Shown here: positions 1-7,268 of the stretch, piece after piece
How positions within the stretch are numbered: the stretch's first letter is position 1
Layout of the letters: each line of letters opens with the position of its first letter
NCBI GenBank assembly: GCA_043778315.1
Contig: JAYWGJ010000302.1
Location: forward strand, 1 to 20,217
Length of the DNA: 20,217 nucleotides
Origin: JBEEMU01 sp043778315
Lineage (GTDB): Bacteria > Bacteroidota > Bacteroidia > Chitinophagales > Saprospiraceae
Direction of reading: 5' to 3'
Program-made: the position numbers and the translations under genes
Notes under the pieces: model-generated
What the model was told of the DNA's origin: nothing
The model's database searches: none
The model's input: only the letters and a program-made list of their open reading frames with translations

Positions 1-1005
1 GGCGAACTCTACGACGCGGAACGCTCGGGCGGCTTAGGCGGCTCGTCGCCGCGCATCAACCGTTGGCTCGGCGATATACGCAAATATTTCCCTACGAGCG
101 TCGTGCGCGTAATGCAAAAAGACGCCCTCGAGCGGCTCGGTTTGGAGCGAATGTTGCTCGAGCCAGAGCTATTAGAGAGCATAGAACCCGATGTGCATTT
201 GGTTGGTACGCTGCTTTCGCTGCATCAACTCATGCCCGAGCGCACCCGCGAAACGGCGCGCAAGGTCGTGCGCAAAGTGGTGGACGACATCGAGAAAAAA
301 CTGAAAAATAAATTTATTCCTACGGTAACAGGCGCGCTCAGTAGGTCGGTGCGCAACCGCCGCCCAAAACCCAACGAAATAGATTGGCATACCACTATTC
401 GCGCCAATTTGAAACATTATCAGCCTGATTATCAGACTATTATACCCGAACGATTGCGCGGTCACGGACGAAAAGGACAAGCACTGAAAGAGGTGATTTT
501 GTTGGTAGATGAAAGCGGCTCTATGTCGGCGAGTGTGGTTTATGCGAGTGTTTTTGGTGCGGTGATGGCAAGTATTCGCAGCTTGCGAACGCATTTTGTG
601 GTGTTCGACACCGCCGTAGTGAACCTCACGGAGCTGCTGCACGACCCCGTAGAACTGCTTTTTGGGACGCAACTCGGCGGCGGAACAGACATAAACAAGG
701 CGTTAGCTTACGCGCAAACGCTCGTCAGAAACCCGAGCGACACTATATTAATACTGATTAGCGACTTGTACGAAGGCGGCAACGCAGGCGAAATGTTGCA
801 GCGATTGCAAAATTTGCGACAAGCGGGCGTATGTGTAGTCGCGCTGTTAGCGTTAAGCGACGAAGGTGCGCCTGCCTACAATCAAGAAGTCGCCGCTTAC
901 CTCGCGCAACTCGATATTCCCGCTTTTGCTTGTACGCCCGACCGCTTCGCCGACCTTATTGCGGCAGCTATAAAAGGAGAAAAATTGCAAGCACCGAACC
1001 AATAA
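1..1005 (+). CDS. VWA-domain protein (CoxE/MoxR-associated type), 5' end missing
   Basis: The frame is open from the first base of the window, so the N-terminus lies outside; 334 residues are visible. The N-terminal half is charged and helical. The C-terminal half is a von Willebrand factor A domain with a complete metal-ion-dependent adhesion site: the DESGSMS motif near visible residue 170, a GGGTDI motif about 60 residues later, and a final ISDLYEGG strand. Such proteins usually act in the cytoplasm with a MoxR-type AAA+ ATPase, often in metal-centre insertion or complex remodelling. Here the partner would have to lie upstream of the window. The gene ends in TAA and is followed by a 212-bp spacer. 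Family assignment is good; the precise role is unknown. Confidence 0.85.
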   Translation, partial: GELYDAERSGGLGGSSPRINRWLGDIRKYFPTSVVRVMQKDALERLGLERMLLEPELLESIEPDVHLVGTLLSLHQLMPERTRETARKVVRKVVDDIEKKLKNKFIPTVTGALSRSVRNRRPKPNEIDWHTTIRANLKHYQPDYQTIIPERLRGHGRKGQALKEVILLVDESGSMSASVVYASVFGAVMASIRSLRTHFVVFDTAVVNLTELLHDPVELLFGTQLGGGTDINKALAYAQTLVRNPSDTILILISDLYEGGNAGEMLQRLQNLRQAGVCVVALLALSDEGAPAYNQEVAAYLAQLDIPAFACTPDRFADLIAAAIKGEKLQAPNQ

Positions 1006-1050
1006 ATTTTTTATTTTACAACAATAATTCCTATTCACTTCATTTTTTGC

Positions 1051-1058
1051 TATCTTTG
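1051..1058 (+). promoter_or_regulatory. Putative Bacteroidota promoter -7 box upstream of lptE
   Basis: TATCTTTG matches the Bacteroidota -7 consensus TAnnTTTG. No convincing -33 TTG is seen at the right distance. If used, the lptE transcript would have a leader of about 150 nt that contains the 1110-1193 hairpin. Confidence 0.35.
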
Positions 1059-1109
1059 CGAATTATAAATAAGTATTTTTATATTATATTTAGCTGAAAT
1101 AAATTAGCA

Positions 1110-1193
1110 GTGATTATTTATCTACACTCAAAAAATAGATTAAACCTCCGCTACGCTATGTTTTAACTATTTTTTTTCGTTCCCGATAATCAC
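1110..1193. repeat. Long imperfect inverted repeat (hairpin) in the spacer before lptE
   Basis: Outer arms 1110-1117 (gtgattat) and 1186-1193 (ataatcac) are perfect complements. Inner arms 1130-1144 and 1162-1175 pair over 14 bp with a single bulged A at 1139 (aaaaaatag-ttaaa against tttaa-ctatttttt). The apical loop is about 17 nt. It could be a terminator for the upstream gene, a leader structure of lptE, or a decayed repeat element. Confidence 0.5.
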
Positions 1194-1217
1194 GCTTAAT
1201 TTAAAACATACATTATA

Positions 1218-1712
1218 ATGAAATTAAAATATATATTATTTGCTGTCGTCGCGCTGCTTAACTGCGGCTGCTATTCCTTTAAAGGTATCAGCATTTCGCC
1301 CGACACCAAGACTTTTGCGATCAATCCGTTTCTGCTCGGCACGAGCAATACCGACCAAACTACGGCGTTGAAGATGCAAGAGAATCTGAAACTTAAAATA
1401 TTGCAAACCACCCGTTTATCTTACGGCAATCAAAATCCCGATATTGATTTTACGGGAAATATCACTAATTTTCAGCAAATTAGCGTCGCACCAGACCAGA
1501 ACAATCAGATTCGGTTGATGCGGTTTGAGATGACGGTTTCGGTGCAATTTAAAAATAATAAAAACGAAAAAGACGTTTGGGAGCAGCAGTTTACGCGGTT
1601 CGTAAATTTTGATGCGACGCAGAATTTTGAGAACCTAAAAGACGGGTTGATAAAAACGGTGAGCGACCAAATCGTCGATGATATATTTAATAAAGCTTTC
1701 GCAAATTGGTAG
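1218..1712 (+). CDS. lptE: LptE family outer-membrane lipoprotein (LPS assembly)
   Basis: 164-residue protein with a lysine-bearing N-terminus, a hydrophobic stretch (residues 5-14) and cysteines at 16 and 18, one of which is the likely lipidation site (the residue before C16 is Asn, so the lipobox is imperfect). The CYSFKGISISPDTKTFAINPF segment and the later beta-rich part (a D-x-D-F-T-G strand, then a conserved Phe-rich region) are typical of the Bacteroidota LptE family, which plugs the LptD translocon in the outer membrane. The gene starts at ATG and is followed by a TPR-like gene and secG, an arrangement I associate with Bacteroidota genomes. An LptF/LptG permease gene starts at 19925 in the same window but far away. 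Confidence 0.8.
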   Translation: MKLKYILFAVVALLNCGCYSFKGISISPDTKTFAINPFLLGTSNTDQTTALKMQENLKLKILQTTRLSYGNQNPDIDFTGNITNFQQISVAPDQNNQIRLMRFEMTVSVQFKNNKNEKDVWEQQFTRFVNFDATQNFENLKDGLIKTVSDQIVDDIFNKAFANW

Positions 1713-1777
1713 GTATTTTTCGCGCTTGGGTACGTTGGTTGCTCACATTTAGTTATATAAAAAGCATATATATAGTT

Positions 1778-2857
1778 TTGAATTTCAATCAGTTACTCAA
1801 AAATCCAGATGGGCTGCGCGCCCTAACGTGGCAGCAACTCAACGATGCGCTGCGGCGGTTTCCGTATGCGCAGGGCTTGCATTTGTTGGCGGCGCGCAAG
1901 GCGCAACTCGAGGATTTGCCAGATGCTAAAAAGTACATAGAAAAAGCGGCAACTTACGTCCCGAACCGTCGTTATCTGTTCCAATTCATACAAGAAACGC
2001 AACTCGAAACGGCAACTATTGAGGTTGCGCCGATAGTCGTCGCCGCACCCGAAACGCCCAAAATAGTAATGCAAACTGAACCAATATTAGTAGAAAATAT
2101 TGCTGATGTAGAAACTGAAAACACACCAATTATTGTAGTAAACGAAGCGGTTGCGCCTATTATTACAACAGAAATGCCAGTTGTTATTAATGAAAATATT
2201 GTAGAAAATATTGATAATAATATTGTAGAAATAAATGAAAATATAAACGAGAATGTAGATGAAAATGTAGCAACTGAAACTAACGAAATCGCGCCGATTA
2301 TCAATCACATACACGAACAAGAACCGCTCGAGGTAGTAAGCGAAATAGCGGAAATAGTCGCGCCGATTGAGGTGCAAAACGAAGCCGAAACGCAAGCAAT
2401 TGTCACACCCGAAATCGTAGCAAAAGAAGTTGTGCAGGAAGAAGAAGAGGAAATATTTGCGCCCGAAATTGCGCCTTCGCCCGTTACGTTTGTGGGTTCG
2501 GCATCGATGATAGCGAGTTTTGGCGATTGGCTCTTGCACCTCAACGGAACGCCTGCGGCTAAACCTGTCGTGGCGGTTGCCGAGCCAGAACCCGAACCTG
2601 CGGAGATAGACGAAGACGATTTTGAGGCGTTGGAAAACGCCGTTCACGAGGCAAAAGTTGCGCAATTAGCGCGCAATAGCATCGCCGAAAGCGACCACAT
2701 TATTTCCGAAACCTTAGCCAAAATATTGGTGGCGCAAGGCAAATACAAAAAAGCAATAAAAATGTATTTGCAATTAAGTGCGAAGTTTCCAGAAAAAAAT
2801 ATTACCTTTGCGCAACAAATTGAAATTATAAAAAAAGAGAGCGAAACTGCTCACTAA
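1778..2857 (+). CDS. TPR-like Bacteroidota hypothetical protein with long acidic linker
   Basis: I place the start at TTG 1778, giving 359 residues beginning MNFNQLLKNPDGL. This N-terminus resembles the family start (short helix, then a PYAQGLHLLAARK helix). The frame is open further upstream to TTG 1706, but that start would overlap lptE and add an unlikely leader. Residues 1-75 form a helical TPR-like unit. Residues about 80-230 are low-complexity, rich in Glu, Ile, Val and Asn, and probably disordered. The C-terminus (about 300-359) contains one clear TPR-like helix pair with YKKAIKMYLQL. No signal peptide or catalytic motif is seen. Function unknown; the position between lptE and secG only hints at envelope biogenesis. 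Confidence 0.7.
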   Translation: MNFNQLLKNPDGLRALTWQQLNDALRRFPYAQGLHLLAARKAQLEDLPDAKKYIEKAATYVPNRRYLFQFIQETQLETATIEVAPIVVAAPETPKIVMQTEPILVENIADVETENTPIIVVNEAVAPIITTEMPVVINENIVENIDNNIVEINENINENVDENVATETNEIAPIINHIHEQEPLEVVSEIAEIVAPIEVQNEAETQAIVTPEIVAKEVVQEEEEEIFAPEIAPSPVTFVGSASMIASFGDWLLHLNGTPAAKPVVAVAEPEPEPAEIDEDDFEALENAVHEAKVAQLARNSIAESDHIISETLAKILVAQGKYKKAIKMYLQLSAKFPEKNITFAQQIEIIKKESETAH

Positions 2858-2897
2858 TACGTTTAAAATCATAATAATCAATCAAATTTAATTCCTA

Positions 2898-3191
2898 ATG
2901 ATAGTAATTTTAGTAGTAGCCGCGCTTATCGCCGTAATGTTAATCTTAGTAATTTTGGTGCAAAGCCCCAAAGGTAGAGGTTTGGATAGTGCCTTAGGCG
3001 GCGCAGCAGCAAACACCGTTCTTGGCGCGTCACAATCTGCCGATTTCATCGAAAAATTGACCTGGGGACTCGCGGGTTCTATTTGCCTTATTTGCTTGTC
3101 GGTAGCGTTTATTTTGAAGCCAGTCTCGAACACACCGCAACAAGCACCTGCAGCGCAAAAAGAAGCACCTGCCGCGCCTGCTAAAAAATAA
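2898..3191 (+). CDS. secG: Preprotein translocase subunit SecG
   Basis: 97-residue inner-membrane protein with two hydrophobic segments (residues 2-20 and about 55-74). Between them is the SecG signature loop: LVQSPKGRGLDSALGG followed by a small-residue stretch. SecG stabilises the SecYEG channel and helps SecA-driven export. The C-terminal tail (from about residue 78) is rich in Ala, Pro, Lys and Gln, as in many Bacteroidota SecG proteins. The gene starts 40 bp after the TPR-like gene and is probably cotranscribed with it. The strong hairpin at 3274-3307 is the likely end of the transcript. Confidence 0.93.
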   Translation: MIVILVVAALIAVMLILVILVQSPKGRGLDSALGGAAANTVLGASQSADFIEKLTWGLAGSICLICLSVAFILKPVSNTPQQAPAAQKEAPAAPAKK

Positions 3192-3211
3192 AAACCAATA
3201 TCTTTTTTATT

Positions 3212-3247
3212 AATTATTGTCACAATTATTGTCACAATTATTGTCAC
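3212..3247. repeat. Three perfect 12-bp tandem repeats after secG
   Basis: The unit aattattgtcac occurs three times back to back (3212-3223, 3224-3235, 3236-3247), then aat. The core attgtcacaat is itself almost palindromic around the central base. It lies between the secG stop codon and the terminator hairpin. Confidence 0.9.
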
Positions 3248-3273
3248 AATATTTAATATTTAAAATAAAAAAT

Positions 3274-3307
3274 AAAGACCGCAACGATACCAATCGCTGC
3301 GGTCTTT
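3274..3307. terminator. Bidirectional rho-independent terminator between secG and cphA
   Basis: Arms aaagaccgca (3274-3283) and tgcggtcttt (3298-3307) are perfect complements, with an inner cgat/atcg pairing (3285-3288 / 3293-3296). A-rich sequence precedes the hairpin and T-rich sequence follows, so it can end transcripts from both convergent genes. Confidence 0.88.
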
Positions 3308-3333
3308 TGTCGTCGAACCAATTTTATTTTTTC

Positions 3334-6003
3334 TTAATCCAAATCTTTATGATGGTCTTCGAGGTTCGGAATGTCGCCGTATTGCAAGTCAAAATCCAAT
3401 TCTTTTTCTTTCAATTCCGTGATGAAATCTAAGGCTTCGCTCACTACGTCGCCGAGCAGCGTGATGTGCGCGCCTTTCGGTGCGCGTTTGAAACCAAATA
3501 AAATTGCCTCTTGCTCTGTTTTTTTCAAAAATACGGGTTTATCGGGCGCGATAGCATGAAAACCTGACTCCAGCAATTCGAGCATCGCTTCGGCATTGCG
3601 TCCGCGTAAATGTATGCCTTCGTGAATGATAATTTCATCAAAAGTATTCGCTGCGATGCGTCCCATCTCTACGATGTCTTCGTCGCGGCGGTCGCCCGCA
3701 GCCGAAAAAATAGCGATTTTCTTTTTAGCTACAATCTTATCGACATAATGCTCTACGGCGCGGAAACCCGCAGGATTATGCGCGAAATCGAGCAAAACCT
3801 CGAAATTTTTGAAATTAAACACATTTAAACGACCTGGCGTATTCGCCGCCGACGGTATAAACGTCATCAACCCGTTCGCGATGTCTTGTATTTTCATGCC
3901 TTGCGTATAAGCCGCAATCGTAGCCGGTAAAATATTTTGTATCATAAAAGCCGCTTTGCCGCCCATCGTAAGCGGTACATTTACGATGCGCGCTACGCGA
4001 TATTTCCAAACGCCTTTGCAGAGCGTAATGTAGCCGTTTTCGGCAATTGCCGCCAATCCGCCTGTTTCGCAGTGTCGCTGAATGCGCATATTATTTTCGT
4101 CCATACTAAACAGCGCGACGTTGCAATTGAGGTCTTCGCCCATCGCAAAAACAAGGTCGTCGTCCGCATTTAATATCGCGTAACCGCTTTCCATCACACT
4201 TTCTACGACTACCGCCTTTACTCGCGCCATATCTTGTATGGTATTGATGCCTTTTAAGCCTAAATGGTCGGCGGCGATATTGGTAACAATCCCAACGTTC
4301 GAACTTTGAAAACCTAAGCCGCTACGCAAAATACCGCCGCGTGCGCATTCCAAAACCGCGAAATCTACGGTCGGGTCCATTAGCACAAATTCCGCAGAAC
4401 GCGGACCCGTGCAGTCGCCTTTTTCGAGCATTCGGTTTTGTATATAAATACCGTCGGAGGTCGTAAATCCGACCTTGTGTCCGTGCATTTTCATGAGGTG
4501 CGCGGTGAGGCGCGTCGTCGTCGTTTTACCGTTTGTACCTGTTATCGCAATAATCGGAATGCGCGACGACGTTCCCGGAGGGTACAACATATCGATGACG
4601 GGTTCGGCAACGTTGCGCGGCAGCCCTTTTGTCGGCGCTAAGTGCATACGGAAACCGGGCGCGGCGTTCACCTCTAATACTACGCCTCTATTTTCGTTAA
4701 AAGGAATAGAAATATCGGGCGACATGATGTCGATACCGCAAATATCGAGACCGATAATGCGCGCAATCCGCTCCGCCATAAAAATATTATCGGGGTGAAT
4801 CACGTCCGTCACGTCGGCAGAAGTACCGCCCGTGCTTAGGTTTGCGGTCGTTTTTAGGTAAAGTTCTTCGCCGTCGCGAAGCACCGTATCGAGCGTCAAG
4901 CCCTCTTTTTCTAAAATTCCCTCGGTGTTTTGGTCGACTTTTATAGAGGTCAAAACCTTTTCGTGACCGTAGCCCCGACGCGGGTCTTTGTTCACCTCGT
5001 CGATAAGTTGCTGAATAGTCCTTTTTCCGTTGCCCGTCACGGCGGCAGGTGTGCGTTTCGCGGCAGCCACAAATTGGTAGTTTATCACCAATACGCGGTA
5101 GTCATGCCCTGTCACAAATTGCTCCACTATGACATAACGCGACCGCTCCTTAGCTAAGTCAAAAGCGACGAGCGCGTCCTCCCAATTCGTAATATTAATG
5201 GTCGCGCCTTTGCCGTGATTGCCGTTCACGGGTTTTATCACTATCGGATAGCCGATGCGTTTTATCGTCCGCTCGAGTCCCTCTTCGTTGCGCACCGAGT
5301 CGCCTTTCGGGACGGGTACGTTCATGAGTTCGAGTACGTTTTTGGTTTCTTCTTTATCGCAAGCGATTTCGACCGCGATGCTACTCGTCGTAGAGGCGAT
5401 TGTTGCTTGAATGCGTTTTTGGTTTACCCCATAACCGAGCTGCACGAGCGACTGTGAGTTGAGGCGAATGAACGGAATACCGCGTCGCACCGCTTCATCT
5501 ACTAAGCCACCTGTGGAGGGACCGAGCCGCACATCTTCGCGAATTTCGCGCATCGCTTGCAGGTCTTCCTCCAAGTCGTAAGGTTCGTTTTTTATCAACG
5601 CTTCGGCGATGCGCAGCCCTGCACGAGCGGCATATTTGCCCACTTCTTCTTCTAAATATGAAAAAACGACGTTGTAAACGCCTGGTACATCGGTTTCGCG
5701 GGTACGCCCAAAACCAACTTCCATGCCCGCCATCGATTGTATTTCTAATATAATATGCTCGATGACGTGACCCATCCAAGTGCCTTCTTCCACCCGTTTG
5801 AAAAAGCCGCCTTCGTGGTCGTAGCTACAACGGTGCGACTCCATACTCGGCAAAAACGCGCGCAATCGTTCTAAAAAGCCGTCGATACGGTCGGTCGGGT
5901 GATTTTCCATGTCCTCCAAATCGAGCAACATGACAATCAATTTTTTGCGGCGGATACTCCACAAATTGGGTCCGCGCATTACGCTAATATCTAAAATTTT
6001 CAT
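3334..6003 (-). CDS. cphA: Cyanophycin synthetase (CphA)
   Basis: 889 residues from ATG at 6003; a TTG two codons upstream is a less likely start. The layout is that of CphA: an N-terminal domain (1-160), an ATP-grasp domain (about 200-475, with KPVNGNHGKG and the metal-binding VLEVNAAPG), then a Mur-ligase-like domain starting at the P-loop GTNGKTTTT near residue 489, with DFAHNP near 740. CphA polymerises aspartate and arginine into the storage polymer multi-L-arginyl-poly-L-aspartate, using both ATP sites. Both sites look intact, so the enzyme should be active. It reads towards secG and ends at the shared terminator. No cyanophycinase (cphB) gene is adjacent, although cphB often accompanies cphA. 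No clear promoter box was found upstream. Confidence 0.93.
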   Translation of the reverse strand: MKILDISVMRGPNLWSIRRKKLIVMLLDLEDMENHPTDRIDGFLERLRAFLPSMESHRCSYDHEGGFFKRVEEGTWMGHVIEHIILEIQSMAGMEVGFGRTRETDVPGVYNVVFSYLEEEVGKYAARAGLRIAEALIKNEPYDLEEDLQAMREIREDVRLGPSTGGLVDEAVRRGIPFIRLNSQSLVQLGYGVNQKRIQATIASTTSSIAVEIACDKEETKNVLELMNVPVPKGDSVRNEEGLERTIKRIGYPIVIKPVNGNHGKGATINITNWEDALVAFDLAKERSRYVIVEQFVTGHDYRVLVINYQFVAAAKRTPAAVTGNGKRTIQQLIDEVNKDPRRGYGHEKVLTSIKVDQNTEGILEKEGLTLDTVLRDGEELYLKTTANLSTGGTSADVTDVIHPDNIFMAERIARIIGLDICGIDIMSPDISIPFNENRGVVLEVNAAPGFRMHLAPTKGLPRNVAEPVIDMLYPPGTSSRIPIIAITGTNGKTTTTRLTAHLMKMHGHKVGFTTSDGIYIQNRMLEKGDCTGPRSAEFVLMDPTVDFAVLECARGGILRSGLGFQSSNVGIVTNIAADHLGLKGINTIQDMARVKAVVVESVMESGYAILNADDDLVFAMGEDLNCNVALFSMDENNMRIQRHCETGGLAAIAENGYITLCKGVWKYRVARIVNVPLTMGGKAAFMIQNILPATIAAYTQGMKIQDIANGLMTFIPSAANTPGRLNVFNFKNFEVLLDFAHNPAGFRAVEHYVDKIVAKKKIAIFSAAGDRRDEDIVEMGRIAANTFDEIIIHEGIHLRGRNAEAMLELLESGFHAIAPDKPVFLKKTEQEAILFGFKRAPKGAHITLLGDVVSEALDFITELKEKELDFDLQYGDIPNLEDHHKDLD

Positions 6004-6347
6004 GGGCAACGAGGTAAAAAGTTAAAATTAATAATGAGAAGTAATAAGTTTACCAAACAGCCCAAAGTAAGCACAAGTAACTGCTATTTTTTAGCGCACA
6101 ATTATAAGCAATAAAATTGTATTAACTGTATTTTTTGACAAATAAAATGAATTTATTTTTTTAATATTCTTAATAAGTCCCTTGTTTGGATTTAATATAT
6201 TCAAATTATTATTAATATAATTATAAGAATGGAAATAACATGTGTATTTATTTTTTCTTTATAACGAATATGCCCGTTTTTATAAAAAACATTTATCTTT
6301 GCCAATATTAATAACATTATTTACGTTTAAATTATTAAAATAAAAAA
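6004..6347. other. AT-rich divergent intergenic region between cphA and fabD
   Basis: 344 bp, very AT-rich, with no plausible coding frame. It must hold the promoters of cphA (leftward) and fabD (rightward). Only the fabD box at 6294-6301 is recognisable. No large inverted repeat or RNA gene is apparent. Confidence 0.7.
6294..6301 (+). promoter_or_regulatory. Putative Bacteroidota promoter -7 box for fabD
   Basis: TATCTTTG fits TAnnTTTG exactly and sits 46 bp before the fabD ATG, predicting a short leader. A -33 TTG is not evident. Confidence 0.45.
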
Positions 6348-7229
6348 ATGGTAGCATTTGTATTTCCTGGTCAGGGCGCGCAATTTGAGGGCATGGGCAA
6401 AGACCTTTACGCGCAGTACGACGTGGCGCAAACCTTGTTTTACAAGGCGGACGAGTTGTTGGGTTTCAAAATTTCGGACATTATGTTTAGCGGCACAGCC
6501 GAGCAACTGAAACAGACGAACGTCACGCAGCCCGCTATTTTCTTGCATTCTGTAATAACGTATTTTATAAAAGCCGCCGACCGTATGCCTGACGCGGTGG
6601 CGGGACATTCGCTCGGCGAGTTTTCCGCGCTCGTAGCGGCAGGCGCGCTGACGTTCGACGACGCGCTGCTTTTGGTCGCGGCACGCGCAAACGCGATGCA
6701 GAAGGCGTGCGAACTCGCGCCCTCTACTATGGCGGCGGTTTTGGGTATGGAGGACGCGCAGGTCGAGGCGATTTGCGCTAGTATAGCCGACGAAATAGTG
6801 GTAGCAGCAAACTACAATTGCCCTGGACAATTGGTGATTTCGGGTAGCGTGAGCGGCATCGACAAAGCGATTGTAGCCCTACAAGCGGCAGGTTGCAAGC
6901 GCGCTATGGTGCTGCCTGTGGGCGGCGCTTTTCATTCGCCGTTTATGCAGCCTGCGCAAGACGAACTCGCTATCGCGATAAAAAATACAACGATTCACCC
7001 GCCAATTTGTCCGATTTACCAAAACGTGGACGCGCTGCCTTACACCGATGTTGCGCAGATAAAAGCTAATTTGTTGGCACAACTCACCGCGCCCGTCCGT
7101 TGGACGCAGACCATACAAAATATGACCACAAACGGTATCACTTCTTTTGCAGAAATAGGCGGAACGGGTAAAGTTTTGCAAGGCATGATTAAAAAAATTA
7201 GCCGCGAAGCGGAGACTTTTGCGATATAA
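6348..7229 (+). CDS. fabD: Malonyl-CoA:ACP transacylase FabD
   Basis: 293 residues, the usual length for FabD. It transfers malonyl from CoA to acyl carrier protein at the start of type II fatty-acid synthesis in the cytoplasm. Visible signatures: the N-terminal FPGQGAQ motif (residues 6-12), the nucleophile elbow GHSLGEFS with Ser88, an Arg at 113 in the substrate-binding position, and the catalytic His196 in GGAFHSPFM. All catalytic residues are present. The gene has its own promoter-like box and is followed after 39 bp by the PorE-like gene on the same strand. That link is probably positional, since no other fatty-acid gene is in view. Confidence 0.95.
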   Translation: MVAFVFPGQGAQFEGMGKDLYAQYDVAQTLFYKADELLGFKISDIMFSGTAEQLKQTNVTQPAIFLHSVITYFIKAADRMPDAVAGHSLGEFSALVAAGALTFDDALLLVAARANAMQKACELAPSTMAAVLGMEDAQVEAICASIADEIVVAANYNCPGQLVISGSVSGIDKAIVALQAAGCKRAMVLPVGGAFHSPFMQPAQDELAIAIKNTTIHPPICPIYQNVDALPYTDVAQIKANLLAQLTAPVRWTQTIQNMTTNGITSFAEIGGTGKVLQGMIKKISREAETFAI

Positions 7230-7268
7230 TTTGTGTATAATGTGTTTTTCCCTTTTTTTCTTTATAAT

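Noticed and set aside
2087..2665. Long minus-strand frame opposite the TPR-like gene
   Set aside because: It is the mirror of the low-complexity Glu/Ile/Asn region, giving an implausible Tyr/Asn/Phe-rich protein with no family features.
4475..4798. Plus-strand frame inside cphA
   Set aside because: It is antisense to the well-conserved ATP-grasp and P-loop region of cphA; no independent start signal or recognisable family.
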